Shown here: in pieces, positions 20,519-31,068 of the stretch
How the letters are laid out: every line of letters begins with the position of its first letter
How positions within the stretch are numbered: position 1 is the stretch's first letter
From: Blastomussa wellsi
Lineage: Eukaryota > Cnidaria > Anthozoa > Scleractinia > Plerogyridae
DNA length: 64,000 nt
Assembly: GCA_947652115.1 (NCBI GenBank)
Contig: OX393566.1
Coordinates: 11,855,792-11,919,791, forward strand
Direction: 5' to 3'
Made by a program: the position numbers and the translations under genes
The notes under the pieces: generated by a model
What the model saw: only the letters and a program-made list of their open reading frames with translations
Told to the model about the DNA's origin: nothing
The model's database searches: none

Positions 20519-22099
20519 CGCAATGCAAAGAAAAGCAACCCCGCAACCCCAACCACGCCAACAGCGACAGCTATTTTGTTGTTTTGATGGCTGTCTGAGC
20601 CAGCCGCGGGTGTTGGTTCTTCTGTTTGCACTGCAGGCTTTGGATCTTTTTTGCTTTCAGCTGTGACTGTGACTGCCTTGTGAACAGGGCTGTTTGGCGG
20701 GTTCGGTCTCCCGCCATCCATCTTTTGAAGGCCCACTTTTTTCGCGCTCGTGTTGACGTTGTTTATCCCCAGCTTCATACCTTGCACCGCTTGTTTGAGA
20801 TGGTTGTTATAACCGATTGTGCTTTCTGTGTTTATCTCCATGTTCCCCGGCATCAGCCACGCGCCGGGGCAAACAGCAAGGTTAAGCCGAACATTGGCCT
20901 CGTCAACGGCAAGTTCGTATCTTTGAACTGACTTGGCCAGGTCTGGCTGCCGGACTGCGTCTTCCACCAAGACGAGGAACTCGCTCTGGGCTTCTTTTGC
21001 TCTGCCTCTCGCCACCAAAATGCTGCTGCGGACGTTTACTTGCGCGCCAAGGACGCAATAAACGAACGCCTCTATCGACTGGTTAATTCGCGACAAATCG
21101 GCCTGGGTCAACCCTGCCGACGTTTTGGGTGCAAACCAGTTGAATTGCACTTCCGCGGCATCGTTTCTAATGAAACACACTGAAATTCCTTTTTCAGAAG
21201 CCCTTGGGTCCTCGTCATCAAATTTTGCTTTTGCTGATGGATAGGGAACGTCCAAAACAAAAGGATCGTGGCAATAAATATATACGCTGCCTAGTCCATG
21301 ATTCGGGCCGTTCGAAAAGCGGAAATCCGTCGAGGGGTCAATTTCCAACTCTGCACATATTCTTTTCCACGAGGCTTCGTCGAAATGATTCTCGAACTGA
21401 CTCCATGTCGGGTCCCCCGGCAATGCGCTGACGCTTTGGATGCCTCCGAGTTTTGAATAGTATGCACCGAACCGTGAAATAGACGTGAAAAATATAAAAC
21501 GCCCGCACTTGCGGCGGAAGCATTGTGCTGTCGAATACTTCTAGTGAGATTCCGCAGCCTGTCGTCGCACACCACACCGCAAAATTCAGCTGCTGGTCCC
21601 AAAAAGACAGATTGGGGCCCGACAGCCATTTTCTCGCGGGCTTTGACGTTTCGAACTTCAGCTGCTCCTTTTGGAAGACCTCTCTGAACTTTGTTGTAAA
21701 ATACTTTTCAGGGGTGACATAAATTTTGATTTCTTTGTTTAAAATTTTTTTCAAACTCGCCGCCGCTTCTTCGAATGGAACTGCTGGAACAGCCAGCGGT
21801 CTTTTTTCTGTTCGGGGCGTCAGTTGCAGAGGGAAGCCCTCAACGTCATCGTCAATCAAACCCAACGCTTTTTTCATTCCTGCGCTCCAATATTCTGGAT
21901 CTGAACCGAAGACGCTTTGCAGACTCCCTGGTCCTTCTTTCCAGAATATTTCGGCTGTTGCTGTGTTGTCCGGCGCAAAAAACACCTGTGCTTCGAATTG
22001 ACTTTTGTCTGCCCTTGGAAATCGTGCTGACAAAGCTGTCCACGCATTGTTTTGTGCGAGCTTCGCATTCACGGCCTGTGCTACTTTCCCGAGAAACAT
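20515..22099 (-). pseudogene. NHGLG protein, frameshifted, copy 2
   Basis: Differs from the intact copy by an added base in a T-run near 21450, which shifts frame after RCILF. It also has three extra residues near 21778 (PAVPFEEAA) and several substitutions such as VNVRSS for VNVPSS. The N-terminal part (22099 to ~21450) and C-terminal part (21423-20515) are each open. Confidence 0.85.
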
Positions 22100-22156
22100 T
22101 GCGTTTATATATTTCAAGTATTTTACAATTGAAAATTTGTTCGGAACAAAATAAAA

Positions 22157-22825
22157 ATGGTTGTGCTTACCGTTTCTACGTCTTCCAATCCTTGCACCGT
22201 CTATTTCGATAACCCGATTCCAAAGGCTGATTACGTCTGCCTGTTGTCTTGTTCGCTTCCAAATTCGTGGCATAATTTGAAAAAAGATGGTGTCATTGCA
22301 ATGTCTGATCTTGATGGTAAAAATGCTGTTCCCATTACTTTACTCAGAGGGTATTACACTCTTGAAACCATGGCTCAAAATATTGAACACGCTTTCGCTT
22401 CATTCGATGTAAAACTTCCCACTCAAATCAATACACCTGTTGGTGGAATGGTCATTGCCAACTAGGAGAATAAAAAAATCACTCTTGACAAAGACTTGTC
22501 CAATTTTCTTGGCATTTCCCGCGTTTTGATGTTTAGAACTTTCGTCAAACGGCTCCAGATTCCGTCAAGTTTCTTTATCCATTGCGACTTGGTTGACCCC
22601 AATCGAAATTTGTTCAACGGCAAAGCTTCGTCCCTTCTTGCTAAGTTTGACATCCGTGGGGATGCTTTCCAAAAAGTCCACTATCAAGCGGGCACACAGC
22701 CGACCTTTCGTGACGCTGCTTCGTTTCATGATGTCAACAGCGTCACGCTTTCTGTCAAAGACGTGGATGGCGAACTTTTTGACTTTCACGATCACCCACT
22801 TGAATTCGACTTGCAAATCATTTAA
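22157..22825 (+). pseudogene. MVVL protein, one stop, copy 2
   Basis: Same TAG as copy 1 at 22463-22465, but the 3' end is complete: HDHPLEFDLQII then TAA at 22823-22825. This shows the normal end of the gene and the 23-bp spacer to SAPP that copy 1 has lost. Confidence 0.8.
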
Positions 22826-22848
22826 AAAATATATTCTGCTGGTATACC

Positions 22849-23484
22849 ATGTCTTCATCAAATGTCTTGCCGAGTGCTCCTCCCATTTATCCTGAGCTTC
22901 CCCCGCTGGAAAGAGCTGAAAATTTCCGTCTTGGTGAGATCTCCAAAATTGAAAAAGAAATCGCCGGAGAAGTTGAACACCGGAGGCTTGTTTTGAAAAA
23001 ATACACGAAAGCCCGCAAAGTGATTCACTATTCCGCGGTGTCTCTCGGCGTTGGAAGTGCCTTTCTGTCTTCCGGTGCCGTTGCTTCTTCTTTGACTGGC
23101 GTTGGAATCGTTGTAGGTGCGCCTGTTGCCGGAATTGCCGCCCTCCTTGGGTTTGCTTCGTCTGGCCTTGCTGCTGTTAACAGGAAGCTTGAGAGGAAAG
23201 TCAAAAAACACACGAAAATTCAAGCTCTGGCTCTTGCAAAGCACGACTCGATTAAAGAATATGTTTCTTAAGCTCTGGACGATGGAAATGTTTCCGACGC
23301 TGAATTCAAAATGATCTCTCGTGAAATGGAAAAATTTCGCGAACTCAGAGATAGATTGCGGGAAAACTTCGCGGAAAAACCGGTCGATTCTCCAGATGTT
23401 GAAACGATAAAAAAACAGGTTCGCCTCGAGCTTCGGAAAGAGTTTCTGAAAAAAATGTCGGCGTCCAACGCAAATTTGAACTAA
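22849..23484 (+). pseudogene. SAPP membrane protein, one stop, copy 2
   Basis: Starts after GGTATACC. The PSAP/PPIY segment and both hydrophobic segments are conserved; the same in-frame TAA lies at 23269-23271 before the last 71 codons. Confidence 0.8.
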
Positions 23485-24091
23485 ACTTTGAATCTAAAAG
23501 AAGAAAAACCTATCTCTCTTTCAAGACCTCTGGTTAATCTGCGAAAAAAAGTTCCAACGTTTGAAGATTGGCAGAACTTTGGAAAATGCTTCTGCTTTTC
23601 CACACGCTTTTCTGCATTTTCGAGGAACTTTCAACGCCCGTTTGGCAGAGCGAGGTCAGACGGATTACTCAACAAGTTGTTGAGGCAATGTCAGAGGTGG
23701 GTTCTGTTCGAGTTTGCGTGGTCGGTCACCGCTCTCCTGTCACGCGTATTTTATAAAGGTTTCGCTGTCATGTTAACCCCTGGAAGAATTCAAGGCGGTG
23801 CTTTTGTCCATTTTTTAAACACGCGGCACATAAACCGGTTTTTCCGCAAACGCTGCATTTGCGACAATAGATTATTTTTGTAATCCGCCCTCGTTTTTCA
23901 CAAAAAGGGGCCTCTGACAGTTCCTCGTGCACCTCGTCCCAACCCGTTTCTTTTCTCTTCGTCTGCTGCGTCTGCATCGTCACTTGCTCTGCCATTTTGT
24001 TTTGGTGCTTTTCTCTAATTGGGGCTTTCTCTTGGGGCTTTCTTTGCCTCAGCCCGCGCATCAAGCGCAAATTTGAACTAAACTTTGAATC
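23469..24091. repeat. 592-bp-type segment between direct repeats, copy 3
   Basis: As at 341-958. Small indels restore a longer + frame (HTLFCIFEELSTPVWQSEV) that reads through 23568-23756, and the Cys-rich - frame is also longer. Confidence 0.65.
23768..24070 (-). CDS. Small Cys-rich protein, 100 aa, unknown
   Basis: The best-preserved copy of this frame. Basic Gln/Lys-rich N-terminus, then CEKRGRITKIIYCRKCSVC and CAACLKNGQKH, a Cys/His pattern that could bind zinc. The N-terminal ATG may not be the true start, since the frame overlaps the direct repeat. Resembles the Cys-rich tails of some transposases, but too little remains to assign it. Confidence 0.35.
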   Translation of the reverse strand: MRLMRGLRQRKPQEKAPIREKHQNKMAEQVTMQTQQTKRKETGWDEVHEELSEAPFCEKRGRITKIIYCRKCSVCGKTGLCAACLKNGQKHRLEFFQGLT

Positions 24092-24124
24092 GAAAAAAAG
24101 AAAAATCTTTCTGAGTGTTATTTG

Positions 24125-24200
24125 CGCGTGACGTTGTGTGATGTTGTCACGCGTGACGTTGTGTGATTGTCACGCGGCACATTGCGTGACAGGTCACACA
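24125..24200. promoter_or_regulatory. Iterated GTGACGTTGTGTGAT motifs, copy 3
   Basis: As at 991-1068. Confidence 0.5.
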
Positions 24201-24292
24201 CAGGGACAAAACCCTTGTCGGGGGTGCTCGGTGGCTGTTTGTTGCCTGGCCCCCGCCAGGACTTTCGCTGACAAAGCGGCTGTCCCCATTTG

Positions 24293-24330
24293 AAATCCCT
24301 CGGGATCTCGGGTTGGATCCCGAGGGATTT
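24293..24330. repeat. Perfect 15-bp hairpin, copy 3
   Basis: Same stem and loop as 1160-1197; unchanged although nearby bases differ. Confidence 0.85.
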
Positions 24331-24436
24331 CTGAGCACCCCTGTTACCAGTAGGGCCCAGGCGGGTTCACCCGAGGAGACTTGTCCCACTGGAAGGACTT
24401 CCCCTATACCTGGTGGTTCACCATCCGCACAAGCCT

Positions 24437-25066
24437 TTAGCAGGATTCAGAAAGTGGCCAACTTTCACCTCCCAGAGCTTCACCAGAATATGTGAACTTA
24501 CTTGTTTTTTTTTCAGTTCGCTTATTTATTGTGTCCAGTCTGGCGTTTACTTCAATTGTGGTGGCCTTTCTTTGTCCCTTGCAAAAAAATCCCCTTACGC
24601 ATGCGATTTCCGGTGATGATGAAATTTTCACCCCAGAGCCCTTTCGTTTGAATTCGGAGAGAGCCTGGTGAAGACTTCCTGTTTTTCTGAGAAACCAGTC
24701 ATCTAATAAATAGTCAAATCGGTAATCCGGAAATTCTTCTAGTTCATAATCGAAGTAACGTGGATGGCTTAAAAAGTGAATCTTTCTGTTTTTGAAACAC
24801 AGTCTACAAAGTTCATTTGTCTCGTCTGTGTAATTATTTTTTCGAAGCAAAACTTTTGTGACTTGTTGTTTCTCTGTGCAAAATGGCGCCGATTGAATTT
24901 GGAGGTGAATTATGTCGAAGCCGAGGTCCAACTTTTCTTTGATCTTCAAGGTAAGATATTCTTTGTTTATTTTCTCACAAAGTTCGGCTGCCTCTGTAAT
25001 CATGCCGCAGAACGGATTTGCTTCGCCGACTTGCAGAACATCCGCTCCTATATTTGCTGCTGCCAT
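24437..25066 (-). CDS. MAAAN protein, 209 aa, unknown function
   Basis: Longest version. From ATG 25066: MAAANIGADVLQVGEANPFC, a basic middle with CTEKQQVTKVLLRKNN and CRLCFKNRKIHFLSH, then an acidic stretch, then a Lys/Thr-rich tail ending ALGGESWPLSESC. The tail is coded by DNA of the terminal non-coding region, and a related reading (KGQRKNT..ALGGESWPLSE) exists on the same strand at 54797-55012, hinting at real coding. No family recognised. Confidence 0.5.
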   Translation of the reverse strand: MAAANIGADVLQVGEANPFCGMITEAAELCEKINKEYLTLKIKEKLDLGFDIIHLQIQSAPFCTEKQQVTKVLLRKNNYTDETNELCRLCFKNRKIHFLSHPRYFDYELEEFPDYRFDYLLDDWFLRKTGSLHQALSEFKRKGSGVKISSSPEIACVRGFFCKGQRKATTIEVNARLDTINKRTEKKTSKFTYSGEALGGESWPLSESC

Positions 25067-25269
25067 GTTTTCGTATATTCTTGTGCGGAATATTTCTTCA
25101 AATGGAAAATAATTATGCGACACAATATTCAAGTACATGCATTTCTTCAACTGGGAAATTTGGTTGCCATGTTTTCGTATATTCTTGTGCGGAATACTTC
25201 TTCAAATGGAAAATAATCATGCGACACAATATTCAAGTGCATGCGTTTCTTCACTGGGAAATTTGGTTG
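25063..25269. repeat. 104-bp tandem leader duplication, copy 3
   Basis: As at 1891-2098, with one base missing in the second copy (CTTCACTGGG). Confidence 0.85.
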
Positions 25270-25361
25270 CCGAAAAAAAAAATGCGCTCTCCTAATTTGG
25301 TTGCCTTGGCTGCCGAAAAAAAAAATGCGCTCTCCAAACACATATTTCCGCTTCACGTACG

Positions 25362-26159
25362 GTGCAAACCACGGGCTGGGAAGCGTTTACATTTATTGCC
25401 ACGACGTGCCCTATCCATCGGCAAAAGCAAAATTCGACGACGAGGACCCTAAGGCGTCAGAAAAGGGAATTTCAGTATGCTTCATAAGAAACGACGCCGC
25501 GGAAGAGCAATTCCAATGGTTCGAGCCCAAAACCTCGGCAGGTTTGACCCAGGCGGGTTTGTTGCGAATAAACCAGTCGATAGAGGCGTTCGTTTACTGT
25601 GTCCTCGGCGCGCAAGTTAACGTGAGAAGCAGCATCCTGGGAAATGGGGGACGCGCAAACGAGGCGCAAAGTGAGTTCCTTGTCTTGGTGGAAGATGCGA
25701 TAAGGCAAACGGATCTGTTTAGGTCAGTTCAAATATACCAACTTGCCGTAGACGAGGCAAAGGTGAGGCTCAACCTTGCTGTGTGCCCGGGGGCCTGGCT
25801 GATGCCCAGAGAACACGGTTGGCTAAAACAACCAGCCCAAACAAGCTACGCCAGGTATGAAGCTGGGGGTCAACGACGGGGTAAATAAAAGCCCAGAAAA
25901 AGCAGCGCTTCAGCTAATGGATGGCGGGAAATCAAAAATTAACCCGCCAAACAGGCATCATTCAAATCCGAAGACAGCAGAAAAACAGCAAGCGCCTCTG
26001 ATCCAAACAGCTGCAGAAGAGCAAACTCCAACGGAGCAAACGGAATCTGAACCAATGACAACGGTTGACTCCGGCAGTGGGTCACATGATGTGAACAAAA
26101 TAGCTGTCGCTGTTGGCGCGGTTGCAGTTGCGGGTTGGGCATTCTTGTCAATTCGTTAG
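25362..26159 (+). pseudogene. NHGLG C-terminal fragment, copy 3
   Basis: Same truncation and deletion as copies 1 and 2, but retains LMPREH where they have LIPREH. Confidence 0.85.
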
Positions 26160-27082
26160 CGCTGCTTCCTCGTTTTGTCGTTGAAGGTCGGATTCTTGCT
26201 CACGCAGTTCATCCAACCTTTTTGTTTCGTTGAGCCTTTTTTCCATGCTGTTTCTTTCGCTCTCTTTGGCCGCGAGGCCATGAGTTGGTCGATCCGGGTT
26301 TGTTCTTTGCCTTTACTTTTTGCTTGTTCTCCAAGAGCTACCACCTTTATTTTTGCATTTTCAAAACCTGTCTTAAGATTTTTTATCAGTTGCTGCTGTC
26401 TCCGCAGTTCTTCCTCACTTTTAACATTCGAACCATATTCATCTTTTAACCCATCAATCCTTGTTTGAGTTTGCTCAATTCTGTTTCTCAGATTTTGAAC
26501 CTCTTGAGTAGCTTTTTCATTTTCTGCGGCAATTTTTCCAGCATCTCTTAATTGTTGTTCGGTCTCTCTCAATCTCTGACGTTGTTCTCTTATGCTCTCA
26601 TTATCTTAAGCGATAATTTCTTGTGCCATCGTCCCAATTTTTTCTATGATTTCTTTTGTAAGATTTGGAGTTAGCCTTTCTTTTCCTGTTGACCTTTCTT
26701 TGGTGAAAAGGGCATATATTCTTTTGCCGGCTGCAGCCATTTTTACTTGTAATTTCCCCTTTAGGCTGTAAGAGGCTTCAAGATTTGTCGCCGAGCTTTC
26801 TTAAAATATTCCCTTGAGACTATTCCACGCTTTTTCTCTCATTGATTGCGCACTGCTGTCCACCAAAGGAGATTCCTCGGTGTAAGACTTGTCAGGCATC
26901 CCGCGCTGTTGGTGCAGCGTTGTTTGCATTTCATAGTGTTCGCCACTATGGAAGGGTGTCGATGCAGAGCCAGGCTGAAATGGACGGGTTGTATTGACCT
27001 CTTGTTCATCTTCATGGTCATCGTGGTCAATAGAATGGTCAAGTTCGGGGTCGTGGTAACCAAAGTGTCCACCTTCTGCCAT
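26156..27082 (-). pseudogene. CC-TM protein, broken, copy 3
   Basis: Same architecture and stop as at 2985-3911, with private substitutions (RGMPDKSY, GYHDPELDHSID). Confidence 0.85.
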
Positions 27083-27118
27083 TGTATGTTAAACAAAAAT
27101 ATTTTTTTGTCTATATAG

Positions 27119-28259
27119 ATGGTGGCGGTCCAAGCAAACCTTCGGTCAACGCACAACGAGAAAAAGCTCGGCACGATGAAAGCCGAGCGTGCAGTAAAAC
27201 GTATCACCTTTGATCATAGCGACGCCAGCCCCAGCGAGACCCTGTATGTTTCGGTGCCCAAGCTGAATGAGAATGAGGTCCTCCTGCCCGGCTCGCTCGC
27301 ACTGCTCCTCTACACCGACTTGTCTGGAGGGCACGCCAACAACTTCCTCGTTCAAAACGTCGCGCGCACTCTCGTCGAGAAGCTGGTTGTGAAGTACGTG
27401 GGCACCATACTGCAGGACTCGGTGGGGTATGACATCTTCAAGATCTGGGAGGACCTTTTCCTCTCGCAGGAGGAGCGGAACAACATGCTGCTGGACGACA
27501 TTCACAGTGAGGACGTTTGCAAGATCTGCTCAAACGCTGGGAATAAGAAAACCTGGGTATTGGCACGGAAAAAGCGCTGAACAATGTTTTCGGAACGAAA
27601 TACCAAATCAGACTAGACCACCAGATTCTGACCGACCACGGAGTCTTTTACCCCTAAGCTCTTTACAACGACCTCGTGTTTGAGTTGACACTTGCGCCGG
27701 CCTCACAGGCTGTCAAAGGCTCTGACCCAACAAAACTGAAATACACGCTGACCAACATCCAGCTCGAGTACGAAATGATCAGAAGCCAGACTCTGGCGGA
27801 CAACGCACACAGTGTCTACTCCGCTGGCAAGGAATTCATCTACGATCACGTGATGCAGGCTGAGGTGGTCACCTTCGCAAAAGGCACGGAAACAAGGATT
27901 AACCTCAGAGTCAACCCCCAGAGAAGGTCCCTTAAAGGCATCCTTCTCCTCTTTGTTGAGCCATATGTCGCTGGCACCAGGGATTCAGAAAAGTACCTCA
28001 ACCCTGGCCTGACGAAAGTCAGCGTTATGGTGAACGGCTCACCCAACTTGCTGTACAACAACGGAATCGAAGGGAAAGACATTTGGGAGGAAGCCAGCCG
28101 CTTCTTTGTCAAGACAAAAACGCCGCACGTGAATCTGACGAAGTTCTACACCGATGACAAGTTCGGGCTTTTGATCGATTTGCGCTCAATGGCAGATGAC
28201 TCGCAGGTGACGCGCAGATGAACTTATTGGGGCAGCAATTAGAATCTTTGCAATACTGA
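27119..28259 (+). pseudogene. MCP: Candidate major capsid protein, broken, copy 3
   Basis: Shares the frameshift near 27556 and the C-terminal deletion with copies 1 and 2, and adds a private TAA at 27655-27657 (Gln in FYPQALYN). Confidence 0.8.
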
Positions 28260-28266
28260 TATATAG

Positions 28267-28853
28267 ATGGACCCCAAAAACATACCATTCAACGCTCTTG
28301 TTGTTGGCCCGACTAATTCAGGCAAATCAAGGTTTGTTGTGGACCAGCTCTGTGGCCCTTTCCGTGGCAAGTTCGACTACATGGGGCTCATCTGCCCGAC
28401 ATTCGCGTATAACAAGACTTTTCATCGCTTCGCTGAGGCAGACCCTCGATTTTTTTTTATCATTTGCGAACAGAATGAGGTTAAACCATGGTTGAAGCTT
28501 GTTTGCTGGTTTTTGGAGGGCACCAACGCACTCATAATCCTCGATGACTGCCCAGCCTCGAAAGATGTAAAAAAGCGCACAGGCCAGCTGGTCAATCTCG
28601 CATTCAGCGCTCGCCACACAGGACTAAGCGTGTGGCTGCTCACCCAAAAGATGACCAGCATCACAGCTTCTTTCCGCGAAAACGTAGCTGCAATTGTGCT
28701 TTATACACTCCCTCATGCAAGACTTTGAAAGCGGTTTTTGAATATTACGCCGGCGAACTTTCTCAAGATGAGTACAAAGAATATATTTCGATGTTGAAAA
28801 GTTTTCATTCCTTGTGTTCTCACTTCGGCACAATAAAATTAAATCTCAATTAA
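28267..28853 (+). pseudogene. ATP: Packaging ATPase, frameshifted, copy 3
   Basis: Same late frameshift as copies 1 and 2, plus a different tail after SMLK because four bases (TTTT-containing) are retained near 28802. Walker A GPTNSGKS and Walker B ALIILDDC are intact. Confidence 0.85.
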
Positions 28854-28874
28854 AAAATTAATAACATATAAAAA

Positions 28875-29234
28875 ATGACGACCCCATCAACGAGCGCACA
28901 CTGGGTAGCAACCGAAGACTCCATTATGACCGACATTTTGGCCTCGCTCGAAGCTGCCCCTGAGCCGGTTCCAGAGACCTCGCCAGAGCCCGCTGCAGCT
29001 GATTCCAAAGTTTCAAATGGTCTCAGCACAACCCAATGGATCTCTATCACTGGAATTGGCGCTACTCTTGTTACGACTTATGTCAAGCGCGAAGACATAA
29101 AAGCCTTTTTAAGAAAGGAACCGGCTACTGCACCGTCACCTGCACAGGAACCCGCGCCACAGGTGAGGATGCAAGCATCTCCGCAGCCATCAAGAATACC
29201 GCAGCCCAAAAAAGGCATTCACCCGGTGGATTAG
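28875..29234 (+). CDS. LSDKD/KNPKR chimeric membrane protein, 119 aa
   Basis: Intact. Residues 12-27 (EDSIMTDILASLEAAP) match the N-terminus of the LSDKD protein (38187), while residues 28-119 match the C-terminal half of the KNPKR protein (38813): a Pro/Glu linker, the membrane segment TTQWISITGIGATLVTTYV, KREDIKAF and the Pro-rich tail ending KGIHPVD. An in-frame deletion of about 0.5-0.6 kb in an ancestor would produce this. Confidence 0.75.
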   Translation: MTTPSTSAHWVATEDSIMTDILASLEAAPEPVPETSPEPAAADSKVSNGLSTTQWISITGIGATLVTTYVKREDIKAFLRKEPATAPSPAQEPAPQVRMQASPQPSRIPQPKKGIHPVD

Positions 29235-29264
29235 CCAGAGGTGAAATTCATTTGAATTTATTTT

Positions 29265-29453
29265 ATGATGTTGTATAACAAAATGTTGAAAGTACCAGAC
29301 TTCCAACAGTTGACGATAAGCATCGTAGCCGTTTCAGGCATTGGCTTTATTTGTGGGGCATTCACGTACAATTTCCTTAAAACTATCTTTTGGATTACCA
29401 AAAATCCTGATCATTTCAAAGAAGTATTTGAGGAAGAAGAAGGCGAGGAATAA
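29265..29453 (+). CDS. Acidic-tail small membrane protein, 62 aa
   Basis: One hydrophobic segment (ISIVAVSGIGFICGAFTYNF) followed by FWITKNPDHFKE and a Glu-rich end. Counterpart of 39306-39581 and 31069-31368 by position and pattern. The ATG follows GATGTTGTATAACAAAATG-like sequence; a second in-frame ATG at 29283 is an alternative start. Confidence 0.6.
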   Translation: MMLYNKMLKVPDFQQLTISIVAVSGIGFICGAFTYNFLKTIFWITKNPDHFKEVFEEEEGEE

Positions 29454-29490
29454 TTTCAATTAAATATTTTTTCTCTTCCCTATAACAAAC

Positions 29491-29712
29491 ATGGCCGACA
29501 ACAAGCTCAGGGAAACAGTCATGGATGCCGCCACCCTTACCGGCCTTGCTGCTGGCATAGGCTGCGTTGACAGAAAAACGTTCAAGAAAAGTTTTACAGG
29601 TGATTCTTCTAATTCTATCGAAAACTAAGCAATGTTCACAGCTGTAATGGCGGGGAGCGCTGCGCTCAAACAGTATCTTGAGGACCAGAAAATCCTTCCA
29701 ACCAACGCCTAA
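29491..29712 (+). pseudogene. DNKL small membrane protein, one stop
   Basis: 74 codons starting MADNKL; close to the intact 73-residue protein at 39627. TAA lies at 29626-29628 in SIEN.AMF, where the intact copy has Phe. Gly/Ala-rich segment LTGLAAGIGC and a second hydrophobic stretch near the end. Confidence 0.75.
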
Positions 29713-29749
29713 AATTCTGTATTTCAAAACACCTCTGATAATATATAAT

Positions 29750-29890
29750 CACGAAGCATATTGTTGATTATTGTTGACGGGGCTGTGTCGGCTTTTATCG
29801 GCGGTAATTATCTCGCGAGGGCTTTTGGGGGCGGTGACAAAGCAGCGCAAGAAGAAAACGTCCGCAATGATAAAGCTCTCGAGGCGTATC
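29750..29890 (+). pseudogene. GGNYLA protein, N-terminal fragment
   Basis: Reads AFIGGNYLARAFGGGDKAAQE and NDKALEAY, then meets the inversion junction. The first residues are scrambled by a deletion. It ends where antisense INT sequence begins. Confidence 0.7.
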
Positions 29891-30322
29891 ATGAATTCAC
29901 GTCCGGGATCAACCTGCACAAGTTGCGGCCACTCCAAGGGTGAACGTTTATAATATTTTCTGAAAAGCCCGCGCGACCTCGTCGGAATTTTTTGAAGTCA
30001 AAGGTTCGGCCTCTTTGAAGCGGCTGGCCACGTCCACAACGGTGAGCGCATATTTATAAACTTTGCGACCGCGGCGCAGTTTGTCGTGAGGCAAAAACAG
30101 AAGGTCCGCCTGATGGACGGCGTTGGGTGTTGGAACATCGAATTTTGGTCTTGGAATATGCCTCGGGGCGGGCAGCCAGACCTGCCATAGAGCCTGCTTG
30201 ACAAGCCACTTTTTTGCGTCGTCTTCCGTCACCTTTGCAGCCGCGGATAATTTTTTGATAGCGGCAATGTCTTTCCAATAACCTCCCGGACCGTAGTATA
30301 TCTTTGCGAGTTTGTCTTCCAT
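29890..30322 (-). pseudogene. INT: Integrase fragment
   Basis: Starts MEDKLAKIYYGPGG at 30322. Keeps the N-terminal region, the first catalytic Asp (HQADLLFLPH) and VVDVASRFKEAEPLTS. A frameshift near 29950 (QKIL then stop) precedes WPQLVQVDPGREFM, which holds the second Asp and lies at the junction. The Glu and C-terminal domain are missing. Confidence 0.85.
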
Positions 30323-30766
30323 AGTGTTATAAGAAAGGAGAAAAAAAGAACCGGAATGCTGCATAGCCCAGAGCAAGCGCCCCTGCACCAACGAAAACAA
30401 GTTCGCCATTTTTCTGCTGCTGGCTCGGCTGATAAAAATCAGAAAACTTGGGTTTTTGGGAGGCTTCATCCGTTCTTCAGGGTGAACCTGGTTGCAGAGT
30501 TTAAAGGCATAGTCAGTGTTAGTGAAGTTTTGCTTTGCTTCTGCCTTGATCTGCGCGTTTGTCGCAATCCAATCGAGAAGTTTTGTTCGGTCACGCATGT
30601 ATTTTGCATACGCAGATTGATACGCCTCGAGAACGTTATCGTGCCGCACTTTTTCTTCAAGTGCAGCTTTGTCACCACCCCCAAAAGCCCTCGCTAGATA
30701 ATTGCCGCCGATGAAAGCAGCAACATTCAACACAGCTCCTCCAACCATTATTGCGATACTTGCCAT
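30323..30766 (-). pseudogene. GGNYLA protein, frameshifted
   Basis: Starts MASIAIMVGGAVLN at 30766: an N-terminal hydrophobic segment, GGNYLARAFGGGDK, a charged helix (AYAKYMRDRTKLLDW), NFTNTDYAFKL and PPKNP. One base is then lost and the true C-terminus (DFYQPSQQQKN plus a second membrane segment) is in another frame. The shifted frame happens to run into INT. Confidence 0.8.
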
Positions 30767-30814
30767 TTTTTTCTTATATTTATTTTTTTCAAAATGTTGG
30801 CCGAAAGGATTTTC

Positions 30815-31041
30815 AGGCGTTGGCCGGAAGGATTTTCTGGTCCCCCAGATATTTTTTGAGCGCAAGGCTCCCCGCCATCACAGCTGTGAACAATCCATAG
30901 TTTTCGAAGGAATTTGAAATTTGAAGGGTCAGCTGTAAAACTTTTCTTGAACGTTTTTTTGGCCACCCATCCAATGCCCGCAGCGAGGCCGACGAGGGTT
31001 GCGGAATCCATGGCGATTTTGACGAGCTTGTTGTCAGACAT
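30815..31041 (-). pseudogene. DNKL small membrane protein, frameshifted
   Basis: MSDNKLVKIAMDSATLVGLAAGIGW matches 39627, then breaks after ADPSNF; the rest is legible in another frame (VMAGSLALK-type). Confidence 0.75.
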
Positions 31042-31068
31042 GATGGTTATAGAAAGAGAGAAAATAAT

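Larger units (their letters stand above)
11547..23128. repeat. 11.5-kb tandem unit, copy 2
   Basis: Second direct copy, 36 bp longer. Differences from copy 1 are scattered substitutions and small indels: 32 bp present at 22815-22846 that copy 1 lacks between MVVL and SAPP, one extra base near 21450 that breaks NHGLG, and 9 extra bases near 21778. Both copies share the same inversion junction, so the composite formed before the duplication. Confidence 0.95.
23129..29051. repeat. 11.5-kb tandem unit, partial copy 3
   Basis: Third direct copy, collinear with the first half of the unit up to the base before the inversion junction (5879, 17425, 29051). Beyond that point the sequence continues into genes the other copies lack. 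Copy 3 is more diverged and carries private indels, for example about 55 extra bases at 24645-24702 that lengthen the MAAAN gene. It probably keeps the older arrangement from which the composite unit arose. Confidence 0.9.

Noticed and set aside
29948..30865. 305-codon frame joining GGNYLA and INT
   Set aside because: The join arises from a one-base loss in GGNYLA that puts its remainder in the INT frame; each part matches a separate gene elsewhere.
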